From: Skeletonema tropicum
Taxonomy: Eukaryota; Bacillariophyta; Thalassiosirophyceae; Thalassiosirales; Thalassiosiraceae
Direction: 5' to 3'
DNA length: 64,000 nt
Assembly (NCBI GenBank): GCA_037178625.1
Contig: CM074129.1
Span: forward strand, 3,162,001-3,226,000
The notes under the pieces are model-generated. The model worked only from the letters and a program-made list of their open reading frames with translations. It made no database searches and was not told the origin of the DNA. Both the position numbers and the translations under genes were made by a program. Within the stretch, counting starts at the first letter, position 1; every line of letters starts with the position of its first letter. Positions 60,995 through 64,000 of the stretch are shown here, in pieces.

Positions 60995-62539
60995 TCACTT
61001 CTCAAATACAGAACGAATGTCTTTGATATATTTTTCGGCTGCCACTAACGCTGCCTTTCTTGCAATGAAAAGTGGAATGCCTGGAGACACTCCATGAGTA
61101 AGACTAGTAATCTCACACCATTTTTCATCACGATAACTGATATCTCGGATCAAATTGACACTCAAGAGCATCTCACATCGTGTAGCATCTGCTGCTTCGT
61201 TATCGACAGTTCCATCCTCGTTTTCCCAAATACTCCTTGCTATCGTGAGATATCTTGCCCCTTCGTCGTCGTTTTCTGGGTCGAGTCGTCGTCCATGAAG
61301 GAAAAGACGCAGCTCTACCGGCTTGCGCACAACTGGTGGTTGACTTCTACTTCGAACTATTTTTGACTCTCCATGTAAATTAGTTTTGGGGCACTTGCTT
61401 GGATTGTGCACTCCCTTGGAAAAGAAGTGCTCGTTTTCACGTCCCAAGGACATCTTATTGTACTCCTTGACTCTTTCGCTATCCATCAGGAGGTCGATCA
61501 TGTCACGGGCGGATGTTGGGAGCAGCCCCCTCGCTCTTACCATCGGATACTCGGAGCCGTAGCCATCGTGCCCACATGAAGCTGTCCATATTAATACTTG
61601 GTCTCCATACGCTGCGTTTGGCCACGGCCCCATAGGACCTATGGATTGCCCATCATTTTCTAATTGGTTAGCGCGCTGAGTAAGAAATTTGGCAGTGGCT
61701 CTTTCTGGAACCCATCGTTCACTATTATCCATCGCCGATTCAAGTCCAATGTCGAACAGAGCGTCGACAACAGCACTGACCCCTTCTCCTTCTTCGCTCA
61801 TAGGTACTAATGATGTCTCATTAAAGGAAGCAAGGTCATGTGATCTAATATAGCTGTGCTGCCTTTTGAACAATTGCCTACCTTCATCTAAACCTGCATT
61901 TGAAGAAGAAGCAGCAGTGCTAGGTGTTTCAACGGAATCATGTCCATAGCTTGATGTTGCAGCGTTGCTCCTCAGCGGGGTTTCATCGATGTCTATATAT
62001 GATCTATTTACATTTTTGTTGCCCTCATTCAACGATGGGAGTGAATCTAAAGAGTCAGAGCTGTCAGAGAGGAGCGAGTAGAAGTCATCATCCCCTTCAT
62101 CTATTGAGCACGTAGGTGTCAAAAAATGGAGGGCATCCGATGACTTTGAGAGTTGAGATCGAAGTGACGATGCAAAAACTAATGATAATTGACCGTTCTT
62201 TTGCTGTAGACTCTGTAAATCTCTGCTTTCATTCGAATCAAGATGTTGAGGCTCTTGTAGGGCCTCTAATTCTTTCGTTGCAGACTCCAACTCCTGATGC
62301 GCAGAGGCCAATTTTTGTCGTAATATGTTGATGTCGTTCTCATGCGCATCAATTACAGCACTTATATTCGCAATTTTCTGCTGCAACATAGCAATTTCTA
62401 ATGATCTATTATTGCTTTTATTGCTCTGTGAGTGTTCATCATCTTCTGTTTCTTTTCCATCGATAGAGAACCGGAGGCCCTTGAGGCCGAATAATTCTGC
62501 AATTAGCGGATCTGGACTGATTGTAATAGACTGCGACAT
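60995..62539 (-). CDS. START-like domain protein with N-terminal coiled coil, long paralogue
   Basis: A protein of 514 aa. Residues 45-105 are a heptad coiled coil (I-A-M-L-Q-Q-K-I-A-N-I, L-R-Q-K-L-A-S-A-H-Q-E-L). A Ser-rich linker follows (about 125-240). The C-terminal 270 residues are the START-like domain shared with 57409-58404: Y-P-M-V-R-A-R-G-L-L, V-K-E-Y-N-K-M-S-L-G-R, P-P-V-V-R-K-P-V-E, T-R-C-E-M-L-L-S-V-N-L-I-R-D-I and K-Y-I-K-D-I-R-S-V-F-E-K. A short insert (about 375-395, P-S-K-C-P-K-T-N) is absent from the other copy. Together the two genes bracket FTR1 and NAC-alpha in opposite orientation. Function is probably lipid binding; ligand unknown. Confidence 0.72.
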   Translation of the reverse strand: MSQSITISPDPLIAELFGLKGLRFSIDGKETEDDEHSQSNKSNNRSLEIAMLQQKIANISAVIDAHENDINILRQKLASAHQELESATKELEALQEPQHLDSNESRDLQSLQQKNGQLSLVFASSLRSQLSKSSDALHFLTPTCSIDEGDDDFYSLLSDSSDSLDSLPSLNEGNKNVNRSYIDIDETPLRSNAATSSYGHDSVETPSTAASSSNAGLDEGRQLFKRQHSYIRSHDLASFNETSLVPMSEEGEGVSAVVDALFDIGLESAMDNSERWVPERATAKFLTQRANQLENDGQSIGPMGPWPNAAYGDQVLIWTASCGHDGYGSEYPMVRARGLLPTSARDMIDLLMDSERVKEYNKMSLGRENEHFFSKGVHNPSKCPKTNLHGESKIVRSRSQPPVVRKPVELRLFLHGRRLDPENDDEGARYLTIARSIWENEDGTVDNEAADATRCEMLLSVNLIRDISYRDEKWCEITSLTHGVSPGIPLFIARKAALVAAEKYIKDIRSVFEK

Positions 62540-63059
62540 GGTGGATGCGTAGACGGTGATTCAGATTGCGTTGATGTTGGAGATGAACTGGATGCACTTG
62601 CACTTGCACTTGGCGCCGACGGGGAGTTAAGCTCAGAGGTTGGCGATTGAGATAATGAGAGCAGACGAGCCACTGGTTCGGTAGACGGTGTAGAGATCGG
62701 AGCGGATGAAAGAGATACTGGTGGCGATTAGCTTGGTTCACCTTTATGGACTAATAATGAGCTTGTGTATCGCATACCGATGCCTCCGAACATGACACAT
62801 ACATGACATCGTGTCAATTTTTCGCCCAATTTTTTTCGAAATTTTGAAAAGTGGTGGACAGATGAGAAGAAACTCGGTATTCTTTCTGGTACCGGGGGTA
62901 CCGTACCGGGGCCTGCACTCGTCGACTTGAGTGTGCATCATACCAACGAAGCAGAGCAGGCAAGGAAGGCGACCTCTGCACCAACACAGGCATGACAAGC
63001 TGCTGGATGCACTAGTTATCTCCTTGATTGTGATTGTATATACTTGATTCGTTCTAGTC
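62540..63059. other. intergenic, upstream of lumen-protein gene
   Basis: These 520 bases hold no supported gene. A GTACC-rich palindromic cluster (GGTACCGGGGGTACCGTACC, about 62888-62907) is visible between the two divergent genes. Confidence 0.4.
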
Positions 63060-63954
63060 ATGATCATTGGTGTGCTTCTTTTGATTGCAGCATGCTGCAA
63101 AAACGTTGAAGCCTTCACAACATCACTGGATAGAATGTCATCAGCTTTTGATAAATTGGAACGCTTCGATTCTTTCTGCGATGTCAATGAAGATTGCAAC
63201 GAATTATCATCGAAATCATCTATAAGCATGAAGAGGCGGACACTCCTGATATCCACGTTGCATGCTCCATTCATTGCAGCAAGTGTGCCTGCTGCATCTG
63301 CTGCTAATCTCCCACAAAACACAGGTGCAGACCTATCCAAAACTGGCACAATTGACACACTCATTCCTATCGTTGCAATGAAGCAAAGTCTTGAAAGTAT
63401 AAATTCACAACTCATGGCCAAGAGCGGAACATTGATTCCAGATGATTGCAAATCTGCACTGAAAATTCTACAGCAGAATATACCACGAGATGAAAACGAA
63501 TTCAAAAGATTATTTGACTCTTACTCCACTCCTGTCAGCTACAAACAGAAGTTTCTTGACCAGAATGCGTTCTTAGTTTGTGAGTAACACTTTACGACCG
63601 CGTCTTAGCTGTTTGAGATGACAATGCAGACTGTTCTAACTCATCTGTTTTTCCGTTAACACACTTGCTTGCATTTCAGATTATACCAAAGGCTTTGATG
63701 GTCCAGGAAGACCAAACATCGAAGATGATGCAGAGAATAGTATTCAAACGCTACAATATGGTGCAAGAAATGATGCATGGTCCGCTATTGATGATTTGTA
63801 TGTCGAGTTAGAGTATGGACAGCGCTCGAGTGATTCCGATGCACAAGAAGTGGTAGCTTTGATTAAGAAAGTGATGCTAGCATTGGATGCTTATTTAAGT
63901 TTAGCCCCTGTTGCAGATGTCGAGCAAGCTAGTGCTAGCTTGCTACGTCGATGA
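63060..63954 (+). CDS. Twin-arginine thylakoid-lumen helical protein, PsbQ/Psb31-like
   Basis: Exons 63060-63579 and 63680-63954 with a 100-nt GT-AG intron (phase 1, donor GTGAGT) give 264 aa. Residues 1-19 are a signal ending V-E-A-F (plastid import). K-R-R-T near 58-61 plus a hydrophobic core and an A-A-S-A site (about 79) make a twin-arginine lumen signal. The mature protein (about 185 aa) is helical, with an A-L-D-A-Y-L-S-L-A-P C-terminal helix comparable to the L-D-V-Y-L-D-L helix of the protein at 940-1701. The PsbQ-fold assignment is inferred from this layout and size; a lumen location is better supported than the name. Confidence 0.7.
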
Positions 63955-64000
63955 TAATTATAATAATCTGATATTTTGTCGCAGTCGTCAGTTGACCAGT

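Noticed and set aside
62744..63505. Minus-strand frame of 253 codons
   Set aside because: Antisense to the lumen-protein exon, whose signals and splice sites are clear.

Overview
The window is nuclear DNA of a photosynthetic stramenopile, most likely a centric diatom of the Thalassiosira/Skeletonema type. Evidence for this is: (i) plastid pre-sequences with the diatom-type 'A-F' cleavage motif followed by twin-arginine lumen signals; (ii) many secreted or membrane proteins with Pro/Thr-rich 'EPTxxPT' stalks; (iii) few, short spliceosomal introns (about 70-100 nt, one of 335 nt); and (iv) genes on both strands, closely spaced and mostly divergent or convergent. Several start positions below lie inside longer open frames because the longer frame begins at TTG or GTG. 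I chose the first supported ATG. No rRNA, tRNA or CRISPR array was recognised. No species can be fixed without a database search.

Layout. 1-1.7 kb: a divergent pair of thylakoid-lumen proteins (PsbP-like, PsbQ/Psb31-like). 2.1-9 kb: GH19 chitinase, GOLD-domain protein, Orai-like calcium channel, type II membrane protein with a DNRLRE-like domain, splicing factor SF3B4. 9-10.5 kb: microsatellite, a hairpin element and a mariner-type MITE. 10.5-21.7 kb: NRT2 nitrate transporter with a 435-residue N-terminal extension, a coiled-coil protein, an SGNH-like type II membrane protein, a PAP2 phosphatase and a class 3 lipase. 22.0-24.1 kb: a satellite-like array (nine direct units of about 190 bp, flanked on each side by one diverged inverted unit). 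24.2-37.3 kb: a CBM20-GT20-HAD trehalose-phosphate synthase/phosphatase-like protein with eroded catalytic motifs, an acidic membrane protein, a PPR protein, and a four-exon DadA-type FAD oxidoreductase whose stop codon overlaps that of the PPR gene.

37.5-49.1 kb is the most interesting block. Two nearly identical secreted proteins arose by a 3.6-4.1 kb tandem duplication. Each has a basic Ser/Gly/Trp-rich domain, a Cys-containing domain, a Pro/Thr repeat stalk and an RCC1-type propeller. They lie next to a secreted multidomain protein built from aminopropyltransferase (spermidine synthase) and AdoMet-decarboxylase-like modules with a ShK-type C-terminus. Basic secreted proteins and long-chain polyamines are the two organic ingredients of diatom silica, so this is a candidate cell-wall/biosilica locus. 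That link is inference.

49.7-57 kb: a 5'-truncated ribonucleotide reductase R2 copy, a MORN-repeat gene with a duplicated tail, dUTPase (three exons, one GC-AG intron), a zone of gene relics and repeats, and a TruA-type pseudouridine synthase. 57.4-62.5 kb: two START-like paralogues in opposite orientation bracket an FTR1 iron permease / NAC-alpha divergent pair. 63.1-64 kb: a second twin-arginine lumen protein of the same general kind as the one at the left end.
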